64,000 bases of DNA from UBA6770 sp965660875. GTDB taxonomy: Bacteria; Bacteroidota; Bacteroidia; Flavobacteriales_G; Salibacteraceae. The position numbers and the translations under genes are program-made. This document shows, piece after piece, positions 1-9,001 of this stretch. Every line of letters starts with the position of its first letter. Position 1 is the stretch's first letter. Where the stretch lies: positions 6,373 to 70,372 of the forward strand of contig CBFIBQ010000017.1 in the NCBI GenBank assembly GCA_965660875.1. The letters are read 5' to 3'. The notes under the pieces were generated by a model. The model saw nothing but the letters and a program-made list of their open reading frames with translations. It had not been told where the DNA came from and ran no database searches.

Positions 1-501
1 CAGAATAAAAATGTGGATAGTACACAAATTAAAAAGCTTGAAGAAGCTACTATAAAAGTGGACTCCTTGGTAAGTGTAAATATTCCGAAGCCAAAAATTA
101 ACGCGCCAGAAGGCGTTGATAGTTTATCGCAGCAGTTGGACACCATTTCTAGCGATTCAGTAATAGCACCCTCAGTTTTTCAGTGTAACAACCCCATCCC
201 TCCTACTGCATTCGATCTGGTATTAAAACAATTGGAATCGGAAGATTATGAGGACCTGCTGCTTGACAAAGCAAAAGAGTTGAGTGCAGAAAACTGCCTT
301 TCTTCCATTCAAATTATGGAAGTAATGCAACTTATGGAGTTTGAAGTAACTCGACTTGAGTTTGCAATTTTCAGTTACCCCTTTTGTTTCGACCCCAAAA
401 ATTATGCTTTTGTAGAGGATGCTTTTGAATACAATTCCTCCATAGAAAAACTGCACGAGGAACTCTATGCTAAACCCGGTAAAAAAAGTGTTATTAAATA
501 A
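1..501 (+). CDS. DUF4476 domain protein, 5' end outside window
   Basis: The reading frame is open from base 1 (Q-N-K-N-V-D...), so the GTG at 13 is probably internal and the true start lies upstream. The visible part has a Ser/Pro-rich linker, then about 90 residues matching the DUF4476 pattern: a repeated helical motif with 'LSSIQIMEVMQLMEFE' and a second half containing 'FCFDPKNYAFVEDAF'. DUF4476 is a helical domain common at the C-terminus of exported Bacteroidota proteins. Its function is unknown. A signal peptide would lie outside the window. The gene ends about 95 bases before serC and shows no obvious link to serine synthesis. Confidence 0.75.
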   Translation, partial: QNKNVDSTQIKKLEEATIKVDSLVSVNIPKPKINAPEGVDSLSQQLDTISSDSVIAPSVFQCNNPIPPTAFDLVLKQLESEDYEDLLLDKAKELSAENCLSSIQIMEVMQLMEFEVTRLEFAIFSYPFCFDPKNYAFVEDAFEYNSSIEKLHEELYAKPGKKSVIK

Positions 502-596
502 CTGTTGATTTCTTAACTAGTATTTAATCGCCCTTGGGGCTTCTGGTTGATATTTTTTTAGGATTTTCGTATTCCATTATAATTCAAATAATAATT

Positions 597-1667
597 ATGG
601 CAAAAGTTCACAATTACAGTGCAGGCCCCTGTATCTTAGATCAATCGGTATTAAAAGAAGCGCAAGCAGCAGTAGGCAATTTCGATAATCTAGACCTCTC
701 AATTCTAGAGATTTCGCATCGAAGTAAAAATTTTGTTGCGGTAATGGAAGAAGCTACAGCGTTGGTGAAAGAAGTGCTTAATGTGCCTGAAGGCTACTCG
801 GTTATTTTCTTGCAAGGTGGCGCCAGTTTAGGATTCTTGATAACAGTTATGAACCTGATGCGTGAAAATGGCAAAGCAGCGTATACCGATACGGGCGCAT
901 GGGCCAGTAAAGCCATTAAAGAAGCAAAAAACTTAGGTACAGTGGAAGTTTTGGGTTCTTCTAAGGATGCTAATTACAACTATATCCCAAAAGATTATAC
1001 CGTACCCGGAGATGTCGATTATTTTCATTGTACATCAAACAACACCATTTACGGCACCCAAATGAAGAGCTTTCCAGAGTGTTCCGTCCCATTAGTTTGC
1101 GACATGTCTTCAGACATATTCTCCAAGCAAGTAGACATTTCCAAATTTGATTTGATTTACGCTGGAGCCCAAAAGAACCTAGGCCCTGCTGGTGCTACGC
1201 TCTACATTGTAAATGACGAAGTTTTTGGAAGAAACGGAAGAACTATACCTGCTTATTTGGATTTGCAAACCCACGCTTCAAAAGATTCTATGTTTAATAC
1301 GCCTCCCGTATTCTCAACCTACGTTTCTATGCTTACGTTGCGTTGGCTAAAAGCAAATGGTGGTTTGCCATGGATTGAAGCTAGAAACAATGAAAAAGCG
1401 GCATTGCTTTACAATGAAATTGATCGCAATCCTTTATTTGAAGGCACGGCAAACAAAGAAGATCGATCGAATATGAATGCTTGTTTTGTGTTGAAAAACG
1501 AAGCACATAAAGAAGCATTTGACCAGCTGTGGAATGACGCAAATATTAGCGGAATTAAAGGTCACCGATCAGTTGGTGGTTATAGAGCATCTATGTACAA
1601 CGCATTGCCGCTAGAAAGCGTGCAGGTGCTAGTGGATTGTATGAAAACACTAGAAAAAACAGTATAA
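597..1667 (+). CDS. serC: Phosphoserine aminotransferase
   Basis: SerC is the PLP-dependent enzyme that converts 3-phosphohydroxypyruvate and glutamate to phosphoserine, the second step of serine synthesis. The 356-residue protein starts 'MAKVHNYSAGP', the usual N-terminus of the family, so the ATG at 597 is chosen over an in-frame TTG-type start at 534 that would add 21 unrelated residues. Visible hallmarks are the GGAS phosphate-binding segment (about residues 74-77), the HRS motif (41-43) and the PLP lysine in 'AGAQKNLGPAG' (Lys193). Length is normal. serA follows 121 bases downstream on the same strand, separated by a palindromic repeat. Confidence 0.96.
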   Translation: MAKVHNYSAGPCILDQSVLKEAQAAVGNFDNLDLSILEISHRSKNFVAVMEEATALVKEVLNVPEGYSVIFLQGGASLGFLITVMNLMRENGKAAYTDTGAWASKAIKEAKNLGTVEVLGSSKDANYNYIPKDYTVPGDVDYFHCTSNNTIYGTQMKSFPECSVPLVCDMSSDIFSKQVDISKFDLIYAGAQKNLGPAGATLYIVNDEVFGRNGRTIPAYLDLQTHASKDSMFNTPPVFSTYVSMLTLRWLKANGGLPWIEARNNEKAALLYNEIDRNPLFEGTANKEDRSNMNACFVLKNEAHKEAFDQLWNDANISGIKGHRSVGGYRASMYNALPLESVQVLVDCMKTLEKTV

Positions 1668-1693
1668 TTCGAATTAAACTAAAACAACTAAAT

Positions 1694-1757
1694 CGTTATT
1701 CCGTGCTTGACTCGGAATCTATTTGGACATTAGATTCCTGCTTTCTCAAGAATGACG
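1694..1757. repeat. Imperfect palindromic intergenic repeat
   Basis: Between serC and serA the arms 'CGTTATTCCGTG...GGAATCTA' and 'TAGATTCC...AATGACG' form an imperfect inverted repeat with a short loop (TTTGGACAT). The wording (ATTCCGTGCTTGA...CGGAATCT / AGATTCCTGCTTTC...GAATGACGG) resembles a class of short dispersed palindromes found between genes in many bacterial genomes. Only this copy is in the window. It could fold in the serC-serA transcript. Confidence 0.6.
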
Positions 1758-1788
1758 GGTAAATTCAAAAAATCAAAAGGAAATAAAC

Positions 1789-2739
1789 ATGAACATTTTA
1801 GCAAACGACGGAATCGCAAATTCAGGTAAAGTATTACTGGAGCAAGCAGGTCATAAAGTAGTAACAGAAACCGTAGCTCAAGAAAATTTGATAGATGCTA
1901 TCAATAATGAAAATTATGAAGTGGTTTTGGTGCGCTCGGCAACTACAGTTCGAAAAGAAGTTATGGACGCTTGTCCAAACCTAAAAATGATTGGCCGCGG
2001 TGGTGTTGGTATGGATAATATCGATGTAGAATACGGGCGCTCAAAAGGTTTACATGTATTCAATACTCCAGCTGCATCTTCCCAATCTGTAGCTGAATTG
2101 GTTATGGCGCAATTGTTTAGCCTTGTGAGAATGACTTATGATGCGAACAAAAACATGCCCAGCAAAGGTGCTTCTGAGTTTAAAGTATTGAAGAAAAAGT
2201 ACGGAAAAGGCATTGAGCTAAGAGGCAAAACATTGGGCATTATTGGTTTTGGCAGAATTGGCCAAAGTCTTGCTCAATATGCATTAGGCTGTGGTATGAA
2301 AGTTATTGCTCATGATCCATTTGTAAGCGATGCAAAAATTGAAGTTAAAATTCAAGACCAAAGCTTTCAAGTAAACATTACTACCACCGATATGGATACC
2401 TTGATATCTCATTCAGATTTCATTTCATTGCACGTTCCTAAACAAGCTGATGGAAGTGCTGTAATTGGCACAAAAGAACTCAACAAAATGAAGAAAGGTG
2501 TTTATTTGGTTAATGCTGCAAGAGGTGGCGTAATTGACGAGTCTGCATTAATCGAAGCGTTAGATAGTGGCAAAGTGGCTGGTTGTGCTCTTGACGTTTT
2601 TGAGAATGAACCTACTCCTAATCAAGCTTTGTTAGTTCACGAAAAAATCGCTTCTACTCCTCACGTTGGAGCGGCCACCTTGGAGGCTCAGGATAGAATT
2701 GGTGAAGAGTTAGCTGACTTCATTATTTCGAATAGCTAG
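1789..2739 (+). CDS. serA: D-3-phosphoglycerate dehydrogenase, short form
   Basis: SerA is the NAD-dependent oxidoreductase that opens serine synthesis from 3-phosphoglycerate. The 316-residue protein is of the short type without a C-terminal ACT regulatory domain. It shows the Rossmann motif 'GFGRIGQS' (153-160), a catalytic Arg in 'NAARGGVIDE' (Arg245), the acidic 'DVFENEP' segment (about 269-275) and the catalytic His in 'TPHVGAAT' (His292). The ATG at 1789 has AAAAGGAAAT just upstream. The gene forms a pathway pair with serC. Its stop codon lies only about 12 bases from a truncated gene duplicate on the other strand, so its last few residues may have been changed by a rearrangement. Confidence 0.95.
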   Translation: MNILANDGIANSGKVLLEQAGHKVVTETVAQENLIDAINNENYEVVLVRSATTVRKEVMDACPNLKMIGRGGVGMDNIDVEYGRSKGLHVFNTPAASSQSVAELVMAQLFSLVRMTYDANKNMPSKGASEFKVLKKKYGKGIELRGKTLGIIGFGRIGQSLAQYALGCGMKVIAHDPFVSDAKIEVKIQDQSFQVNITTTDMDTLISHSDFISLHVPKQADGSAVIGTKELNKMKKGVYLVNAARGGVIDESALIEALDSGKVAGCALDVFENEPTPNQALLVHEKIASTPHVGAATLEAQDRIGEELADFIISNS

Positions 2740-2750
2740 GTTGGTTAATT

Positions 2751-2905
2751 TATTATCTCCGTAAATATACCCACTATAGGTACTTGAAGTTGCTGAGTTT
2801 GTATCCGGGCTGACAACAGGAATAACAGGCTCAATGGGCTCGGTTTTTTTGCAGCTTGATGCAAAAAAACAAACTGAAATAGTAATAAGAACAGTATTAA
2901 TTCTT
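2751..2905 (-). pseudogene. Truncated duplicate of the adjacent lipoprotein gene
   Basis: Read on the minus strand this stretch repeats the first ~50 codons of the intact lipoprotein at 2914-3597. 'SVCFFASSCKK' parallels 'SVCFFVISCKK', followed by near-identical 'EPIEPVIPVVSPDTNSA' and 'STYSGYIYGDNK'. The codon aligned with the ATG of the intact copy is ATT, and no start codon lies nearby. Similarity stops at about 2751. The frame is the same as that of the intact gene after its TAG stop and continues antisense into the last codons of serA before stopping. This is a decayed tandem duplicate cut off at the serA boundary. Confidence 0.85.
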
Positions 2906-2913
2906 ATAAATCC

Positions 2914-3597
2914 CTAATCCAGATATACTTTAGAAATGTTTGGTAAAACTCCAGACATGTAGGTTTTTGATTTATGATTGGTATTTGTTCGTATATATGC
3001 CGTGTCGGAATACAATATCTCGTTGGAATACTGCTTTTTATACTCTTGTTGAAGTCGCCCTTGATTTGAATACAATTTCTTCCCTCTGTATTCAGCGACC
3101 GAGAATGCTCTATAGTCATCCTTCCATATGTATATAAAAATTGAGTCCGAGGTGCTTTCATAAGATTCATCCAAATAAACATCTACCTGAGTAATAGCTT
3201 GAACATACAGAGTATCATAAACGGCCTTATTAAGCGGAATATTGGTAATTACTGTTTTATAGCCAGCGTCTTTTCCATTATCAACTAAATCAAAATCTAC
3301 CACCTTCCAACTTGAGGAATTATCGTATTTAAACTGAAAGTAGCCCTTATCATCCGTCGTGGTTTCTGCAACCACTGTTCGGTCTTGCGAAAAAGAACCT
3401 TCAATAGCTAACTGAACCGTTCTATTAGCTATGGGTTCAAAAGTTTTATTATCTCCATAAAAATACCCACTGTAGGTACTTGAATTTGCTGAGTTTGTAT
3501 CCGGGCTGACAATAGGAATAACAGGCTCAATGGGCTCTGGTTTTTTGCAGCTTATTACAAAAAAACAAACTGAAATAAATAGTACTATTCGTTTCAT
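2914..3597 (-). CDS. Putative outer-membrane lipoprotein, unknown function
   Basis: The 227-residue protein begins with a short signal peptide and lipobox (Cys17 in 'FFVISCKKPEP'), so it should be lipidated. The rest, with 'TVVAETTTDDKGYFQFKYD', resembles a carboxypeptidase-regulatory-like beta-sandwich. I do not recognise a specific family. The start overlaps the stop of the upstream hydrolase gene in an ATGA arrangement, so the two are probably translated together, and the lipoprotein may anchor or assist the secreted hydrolase. A truncated second copy of its 5' end lies directly downstream. Confidence 0.8.
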   Translation of the reverse strand: MKRIVLFISVCFFVISCKKPEPIEPVIPIVSPDTNSANSSTYSGYFYGDNKTFEPIANRTVQLAIEGSFSQDRTVVAETTTDDKGYFQFKYDNSSSWKVVDFDLVDNGKDAGYKTVITNIPLNKAVYDTLYVQAITQVDVYLDESYESTSDSIFIYIWKDDYRAFSVAEYRGKKLYSNQGRLQQEYKKQYSNEILYSDTAYIRTNTNHKSKTYMSGVLPNISKVYLD

Positions 3598-6500
3598 AAC
3601 TTATTGAATTTTAAGGATTCGGTATAATTATTATCGTGTACCACCATATTATACATGCCTGGTGGTAGATTAGTTACAGAAATAGGGAAATGATTATCTA
3701 TATTTTGTAAATTCTCTATTGAAATACTAGCATGGCATTTTCCATTGATATCGAACAAGCTGATTTGAGTTTGTTCAATTTTAAACTTATTGGACAACAC
3801 TACTGTAAAATCACCCTTATTTGGATTGGGGTACAGGTATAAATTATCAGATATAGTTGGTATATTCATCGGTATATCTTTCCTTCCTTTATTTTTTCTG
3901 TAATTCACATTAGGAATAGCACAGCTTAATGGATAAACATTGGAAACGCTTGCATTGCCATACGAAGGTACATTAGCCAAGGCAGTAGGGTGAATAGAAA
4001 TTGTATTACAACCCCAACAGTTGAGTTCAGTGTTCTTACCCTGCTCTACTTCATAAGGTTTATCATCAGAAAAATAATTCTCTGGTACATCAAGAATTGA
4101 AAAATTTGGAATATTCGGATACTCATAAATTTTGTTCAACTCTTTACCAGCTTCTAGGTGAAAGAAATTATCGTGTGTTGCATTTCGATTGTAATTTATA
4201 TTTTCAAGATATAAGGTATCATCACCAATCTCTCTGTTAAGCAGATAGACCGAATCTCCGTTGTTTAATTGCCACTGAGGGTAAGGCAATACGTAATTAC
4301 CCCAAACACCAAAGTGGTTTTTATTTCCTTCTGGTTCAATAATACCAGGTGTATTGGGTATTTCGCCTTTTATTACGTGTAGTGGCGTGTGCGCCATTTT
4401 TTGTGAGGTAGGCAAAGACAATATATCTGGGCTATAGGGGTCTAATCCCGCACCAACAGCATCAAAGGCAAGTGCAGAATATGTTGGTGTAATAGTAAAT
4501 CCTAAATCGTTGCTTACACCAATAAAGGTAAAGCCATAAGGACCAATTTTTTTCATTGAAACAAATGTCATTGTCCCATTTGGGTCAATATTACTTGTTA
4601 ATAAATTTCTATTGCCTAGCCTGTCTAATATTCCATCTGCGTAATAACGACCAGAAACTTGACCACCAGCATAAATACCCATTGGTATTGCGTTGGTAAG
4701 CGAATAACGTTGAATAAATTTAGTTTCCTCAATGTCATAAGTAGGTAATTTCCAACGCCTCCATCTTAACCTTCGTTTTTTTTCTGAATTCTGAAGTTCA
4801 AATATGGTTGAAGTTGTGTTTGGGACAGGTGTGGATAGTGCAAATGTTTTTCCACCAGCATTCAGAATTTTACCAAACAGACTAAACGAAAGTTGATAAG
4901 TCCCCGCAAAATAAATATCACCGGGTTGTTTTAAATTGGACGTTCCATTTCTGGTGGTATTCTGACCATTTAGCATACCATATGAAAGAGCCACCAATTT
5001 GCAATGCTCTGGCCAACCCGTTCCGGTAGGTGATGAGTTTTTTACAAGGTTAAAAAAGTTAATGTGTTCTGTAAGAGGCTGGGAGCTATATTCAAACTCA
5101 AGTAAATGTTCGGTTACGTTGCCGTTTTGACTTGTACTGAAGTTGAAGTTATCTAATGACAATCCAGCGATATGCTCTCTAAGAGCCTGTTTTGTTGCCA
5201 TGCTATTTAAAATCTTGAAAGTGTTGATATTTCTCCGTTGAAGAAAGGGGTTTACAAATGCTAGCTTAGTAAATAAAACCTCCAATCCAAATTGCATACT
5301 TAGCGGTAAGTTATATCCAAAAAAAGAAGGGTCAAGAAATAAACACAACCTAGTATTATGGGTCAAATCATGTCTGTGCGTTCCATAATTTGGGTTTTGC
5401 TCATAAAGATTAAGAGCATATCTAGCATACAGCGCACCAAAGGATTGGGTTATCATTACAAACTGAGGTTGTATATCCCCAGAAGTACAATGCGTCCCTT
5501 TCAACCAATCGATTACATTCATTACCGCGGCTGTATTAATAGAAATGTCTGCAAATGGTTCTTCAAACTCCAATGAGTATATTGTGTAACCTTGATTTCT
5601 AAGTTGTGCAAAATTATGTTTGGCCATTGCCTTTGTATAAGAGCCTTCTGCAGTAACCCTCCCTCCGGTAATATCGTATCCAGGTATATGAAGAATAACT
5701 TTCTCAGCATTAGTCCCTTTCAAAGGCGAGCAGGCATCGTATTTTGCTACACGTACATCAGAAAAGTTTAATACTTGGTCTGCTGTTATCTTTTTCTGAC
5801 CAAATTTTATAGGGACTGTAGATCGAGAACTTTTAGTCACATTATCCTGAGGATCTAAGACTTCAGCATAAATATGCTTTTTACCTGCTCCAGAATACTG
5901 AACTGGATATATAGTTTCAGTCGTTATAGAAGAGACAAGCTGCGGCCCCAAGCCATCTCCAAAATCTATTTGAAAGGTTCCAGAAGTATAATCTTGAGGA
6001 TTATCAACGAATACATATTCTGGGTCAAGTTTATATACAACATTGGTAAAAGTTTCTATCTCATTTAATGGAGCTACTGCAAATAATTCACCCTTTTTGT
6101 ATGGACTAGAGCTTCGATTTGCATTATCGGATATGGAATTTGTTACAGTGTCTATATAAAAGAAATTAGTATCGTATAGAATAGAATCATATATTAAATC
6201 ATCATAATTTAAATCCATTAAGCCAAGTAAAATAGTGTCATAAACAGCTATTACTTTGTCAGCAACTGTATCTAGCGGCACTTTAGTGCTTGTATCGTAT
6301 GCGGCGTAATACATGTCCTCATACAATGACCACCAATTTAAAAAGTCTATTGTATCCTGATTATTGTTATTGTACATTGAAGGTGAACATAACTTTACAT
6401 CTAGAGGCAAAAAATATTGCGTTGGGGAAGTTGGTGGTGATAATTGCTGAAAATGAAATCTCAAATCTAAATCCAAGGTCCTTATTTCAGGCATAGTATG

Positions 6501-6602
6501 TTGAGCAGCAACTGTGCCCACCAACGACATTGAACTAATAATCGCAACTAATAATAATTTTATTGTTGTTTGTTGTTTGTTGTTTGTTGTTTGCGTATTC
6601 AT
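3594..6602 (-). CDS. Secreted alpha/beta-hydrolase-like protein with T9SS sorting domain
   Basis: This 1002-residue protein has an N-terminal signal peptide (hydrophobic stretch ~15-33 ending 'TVAAQ'), a PKD-like segment with 'IDFGDGLG' (~212-265), an alpha/beta-hydrolase-like core from ~300 ('KVILHIPGYD'), and a C-terminal T9SS type A sorting domain beginning near 'LYLYPNPNKGDF'. The likely nucleophile elbow is 'ITQSFGALYARYA' with Ser387. The position usually held by the first Gly of GxSxG is Thr, so an esterase, lipase or PGAP1-like role is inferred only. The protein should be exported by Sec and then secreted or surface-anchored by T9SS. Codons 3-13 carry a 7-bp tandem repeat that could switch the frame. 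Confidence 0.8.
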   Translation of the reverse strand: MNTQTTNNKQQTTIKLLLVAIISSMSLVGTVAAQHTMPEIRTLDLDLRFHFQQLSPPTSPTQYFLPLDVKLCSPSMYNNNNQDTIDFLNWWSLYEDMYYAAYDTSTKVPLDTVADKVIAVYDTILLGLMDLNYDDLIYDSILYDTNFFYIDTVTNSISDNANRSSSPYKKGELFAVAPLNEIETFTNVVYKLDPEYVFVDNPQDYTSGTFQIDFGDGLGPQLVSSITTETIYPVQYSGAGKKHIYAEVLDPQDNVTKSSRSTVPIKFGQKKITADQVLNFSDVRVAKYDACSPLKGTNAEKVILHIPGYDITGGRVTAEGSYTKAMAKHNFAQLRNQGYTIYSLEFEEPFADISINTAAVMNVIDWLKGTHCTSGDIQPQFVMITQSFGALYARYALNLYEQNPNYGTHRHDLTHNTRLCLFLDPSFFGYNLPLSMQFGLEVLFTKLAFVNPFLQRRNINTFKILNSMATKQALREHIAGLSLDNFNFSTSQNGNVTEHLLEFEYSSQPLTEHINFFNLVKNSSPTGTGWPEHCKLVALSYGMLNGQNTTRNGTSNLKQPGDIYFAGTYQLSFSLFGKILNAGGKTFALSTPVPNTTSTIFELQNSEKKRRLRWRRWKLPTYDIEETKFIQRYSLTNAIPMGIYAGGQVSGRYYADGILDRLGNRNLLTSNIDPNGTMTFVSMKKIGPYGFTFIGVSNDLGFTITPTYSALAFDAVGAGLDPYSPDILSLPTSQKMAHTPLHVIKGEIPNTPGIIEPEGNKNHFGVWGNYVLPYPQWQLNNGDSVYLLNREIGDDTLYLENINYNRNATHDNFFHLEAGKELNKIYEYPNIPNFSILDVPENYFSDDKPYEVEQGKNTELNCWGCNTISIHPTALANVPSYGNASVSNVYPLSCAIPNVNYRKNKGRKDIPMNIPTISDNLYLYPNPNKGDFTVVLSNKFKIEQTQISLFDINGKCHASISIENLQNIDNHFPISVTNLPPGMYNMVVHDNNYTESLKFNKL
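6563..6590 (-). repeat. Heptanucleotide tandem repeat (4 x 7 bp) in 5' coding end
   Basis: Four perfect copies of TTGTTGT (plus strand; ACAACAA on the coding strand) followed by a partial unit lie within the first 14 codons of the secreted hydrolase. The unit length is not divisible by three, so gain or loss of one unit shifts the reading frame. Confidence 0.9.
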
Positions 6603-6727
6603 GTCTTAATTTTTATACGCAGCCAAATTATTACCCATTACTCTAAATACCGATTGCTAAAACCGCACATTTTTGTTACACATTTTTTTTTACATTTATA
6701 AATATATAAATTATATGATAATTGAAG

Positions 6728-7165
6728 ATGGATTGGCATATTAACCTTAAAAAACTACGCAGTTCAAAAAAACTAACTCAAGAAGAACTTGGCTTTCGCA
6801 GCAATATCTGTCACTCAACAATAAACAGACTGGAATCGGGTAAAGTAAAGTTTAACGAAGAGCACCTCTTAAAACTAGCGCATTGCTTAAATATGCCTGT
6901 AAACCATTTGGTTCGGCACTTGAGTTCTGGTATCACCGAACTTTCTTTTACCGAAATAGAGAAAAGACAAGCAGCTTATTTCATTCAATTAAAAGACTGT
7001 CTGCTAGATTATAAGACCACATCCAACAACTTATCTCAGTTAAATGAAAAATTGCAAGAGCAGATAAACAAAGAAAAAAGTTGGGCATTGGGAGAGGTTC
7101 AACGTATAATTAATACTCATAATGATTCCATTTCTAAAGAATCGCCATCAAATTCTCCGAAATAA
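6728..7165 (+). CDS. XRE-family helix-turn-helix regulator
   Basis: The 145-residue protein has an N-terminal Cro/C1-type HTH ('LRSSKKLTQEELGFRS' then 'STINRLESGK') at residues ~5-60, followed by a helical, probably coiled-coil C-terminus ending in a Ser/Pro-rich tail. It should bind DNA. The ATG at 6728 fits the family better than a TTG two codons upstream. The gene is divergent from the secreted hydrolase with ~125 bases between them, so it may control that gene and itself. No inducer domain is visible. Confidence 0.85.
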   Translation: MDWHINLKKLRSSKKLTQEELGFRSNICHSTINRLESGKVKFNEEHLLKLAHCLNMPVNHLVRHLSSGITELSFTEIEKRQAAYFIQLKDCLLDYKTTSNNLSQLNEKLQEQINKEKSWALGEVQRIINTHNDSISKESPSNSPK

Positions 7166-7713
7166 GAGTTGTAGAGCAAAAATAGCCTTACCTAACTCGA
7201 ATGAAATAGAAAGTCCGATACGTGAACACGCGCACACACGCTGCTTAATTAACCAGGCCTAATGCACCAACCCACAAAAAAGTTTTTCAGAGCTAGAAAG
7301 TATTGATTGGTGATCGCTTTCTGCTTTAGCAAAAAAATGCGTAATGAACTGCATAACTTACGTTGCTGCAAGCTAATAAAACCTTTTAATACTTTTTTGC
7401 TTCCATTTATAGCTTCAGTCAAATGGAAAAGCCAAGCCGGATTAATGCAAAAAAATACGCTATTCCAGCAACACGCCAACAAATCATCCTAGCAACCTAC
7501 GATTGATTTGCAGCTCGTTTAGTAAATAAAACACAAACTAACCAGAAGTAAAGGCTAATAATCACTTCATAGCCCACAAAGCAATAATATATAGATAACT
7601 CCATTTGCAACTAAACGTCTGCAGAACCCACATCCAGTGCAATAATTTTATATTAACCAAACACTTATTAGCGAATTTTACAAGTCCTTACAACAAGGTT
7701 AGACCGTGCAAAG
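7166..7713. other. Long intergenic region without a recognised gene
   Basis: About 550 bases between the XRE gene and the DUF1015 promoter. Two short overlapping open frames exist (7249-7482 minus, 7307-7492 plus), rich in Phe, Lys and Cys and without recognisable motifs or starts. No tRNA-like, terminator-like or inverted-repeat structure stands out. It may be decayed sequence at the edge of the inserted block between serA and DUF1015. Confidence 0.5.
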
Positions 7714-7721
7714 TATATTTG
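7714..7721 (+). promoter_or_regulatory. Candidate -7 promoter box (TATATTTG)
   Basis: Exact match to the Bacteroidota -7 consensus TAnnTTTG, 32 bases before the DUF1015 start. No clear -33 TTTG is present at the expected distance. Confidence 0.4.
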
Positions 7722-7753
7722 CACTGCGACAGCCTTAATTGTCGCGTTTTTTT

Positions 7754-9001
7754 ATGGCAAAAATTATCCCATTTAAAGCTTTTCGCCCACCAAGAAACAT
7801 GGTGCATTTGGTGGCTTCGCGCTCTTTTGTTTCCTACTCGCGTTCTGGTCTTAACCATAAACTGAGCACTAATCCCTACTCTTTTATCAATATCATAAAC
7901 CCAGAGTTTGGAACTAAGGTAAAAACAAAACCTAACTCGGTTAATCGCTTTAAAAAGGTGCGCGAGAAGTTTCTTGAATTTATAAATGAAGGAATATTTG
8001 TTCAAGATACTGAGGATAGCCTATACTTATACCGACAGAAGTTTCATGGGAATGTATATACTGGAATTATCGCAGGGGCATCTATTGACGACTATGAAAA
8101 TGGCACTATAAAAAAACACGAGCATACCATTCTAAAGCGCGAAGTAGTTTTTAAAAAATATTTAGAAACTACCGATATGAACGCAGAGCCGGTTTTGATG
8201 ACCTACCCCGACAACACGAGCATAAAAGAAGTACTAGATAAGGTTATGAAAACTGAACCTGTTTATGACTTCATTTCCGCTAACAGCGCCAGTCACGAAT
8301 TTTGGCAAATTTCGAATACTCAGGATATACAAGATATACAACGACAGTTTGACACGTTTGATGCGCTTTACATAGCAGATGGGCATCACCGCTGTGCCTC
8401 TTCAAACCTATTGGGACATGAAATGCGTCGAAAAAACCCCAATCACACGGGAAAAGAAAAATACAATTACTTAATGAGCTTTTTTATTCCAGAAAGCCAA
8501 CTGAATATACTGGAGTTTAACAGAGTGGTTCAAAACCTTAATGGACTCAGCGATGAACAGTTTTTAGGTAAACTGAATGATTTCTTTGAAGTAAAAAAAC
8601 TTAACGTCAAGGATTACAAACCCAAATCGTACAATCAAATTGGTATGTACTTATCGGGCGAGTGGTATGCCTTAGATGCTAAAATTGGCACTTTTGACTC
8701 CAACCACCCAGTAGAGCGCTTAGATGTTTCTATTCTCTCACAAAATATATTGGAACCCATATTGGGTATAAGAGATTTGAGAACGGACAAACGTGTGCAG
8801 TTTATTGGAGGTAGAAACGATAACGACTCGCTCAAAAGACTCATTGACAGAGGTAAAATGAAGGTCGGTTTTGTTCTACACCCGATTACTACAAGTCAAT
8901 TGAAAAATGTAGCAGACATGCATCAGTACATGCCGCCTAAAAGCACATATATTGAACCAAAAATTAGAAGCGGCCTAGCGTTGTATAAAATTAGTGATTG
9001 A
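7754..9001 (+). CDS. DUF1015 family protein
   Basis: The 415-residue protein begins 'MAKIIPFKAFRPP', the characteristic DUF1015 N-terminus, so the ATG at 7754 is chosen over a TTG at 7739. The conserved 'YIADGHHRCASS' segment is present. The biochemical function of DUF1015 is not established. In many Bacteroidota the gene sits next to serC and serA, which suggests a role tied to serine metabolism. Here it is separated from serA by about 5 kb of accessory genes. Its TGA stop overlaps the ATG of the Nudix gene by one base (TGATG), pointing to coupled translation. Confidence 0.93.
   Translation: MAKIIPFKAFRPPRNMVHLVASRSFVSYSRSGLNHKLSTNPYSFINIINPEFGTKVKTKPNSVNRFKKVREKFLEFINEGIFVQDTEDSLYLYRQKFHGNVYTGIIAGASIDDYENGTIKKHEHTILKREVVFKKYLETTDMNAEPVLMTYPDNTSIKEVLDKVMKTEPVYDFISANSASHEFWQISNTQDIQDIQRQFDTFDALYIADGHHRCASSNLLGHEMRRKNPNHTGKEKYNYLMSFFIPESQLNILEFNRVVQNLNGLSDEQFLGKLNDFFEVKKLNVKDYKPKSYNQIGMYLSGEWYALDAKIGTFDSNHPVERLDVSILSQNILEPILGIRDLRTDKRVQFIGGRNDNDSLKRLIDRGKMKVGFVLHPITTSQLKNVADMHQYMPPKSTYIEPKIRSGLALYKISD

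Noticed and set aside
7249..7492. Two short overlapping open frames in the 7.2-7.7 kb gap
   Set aside because: No recognisable motif, start signal or coding bias; each mirrors the other on opposite strands.
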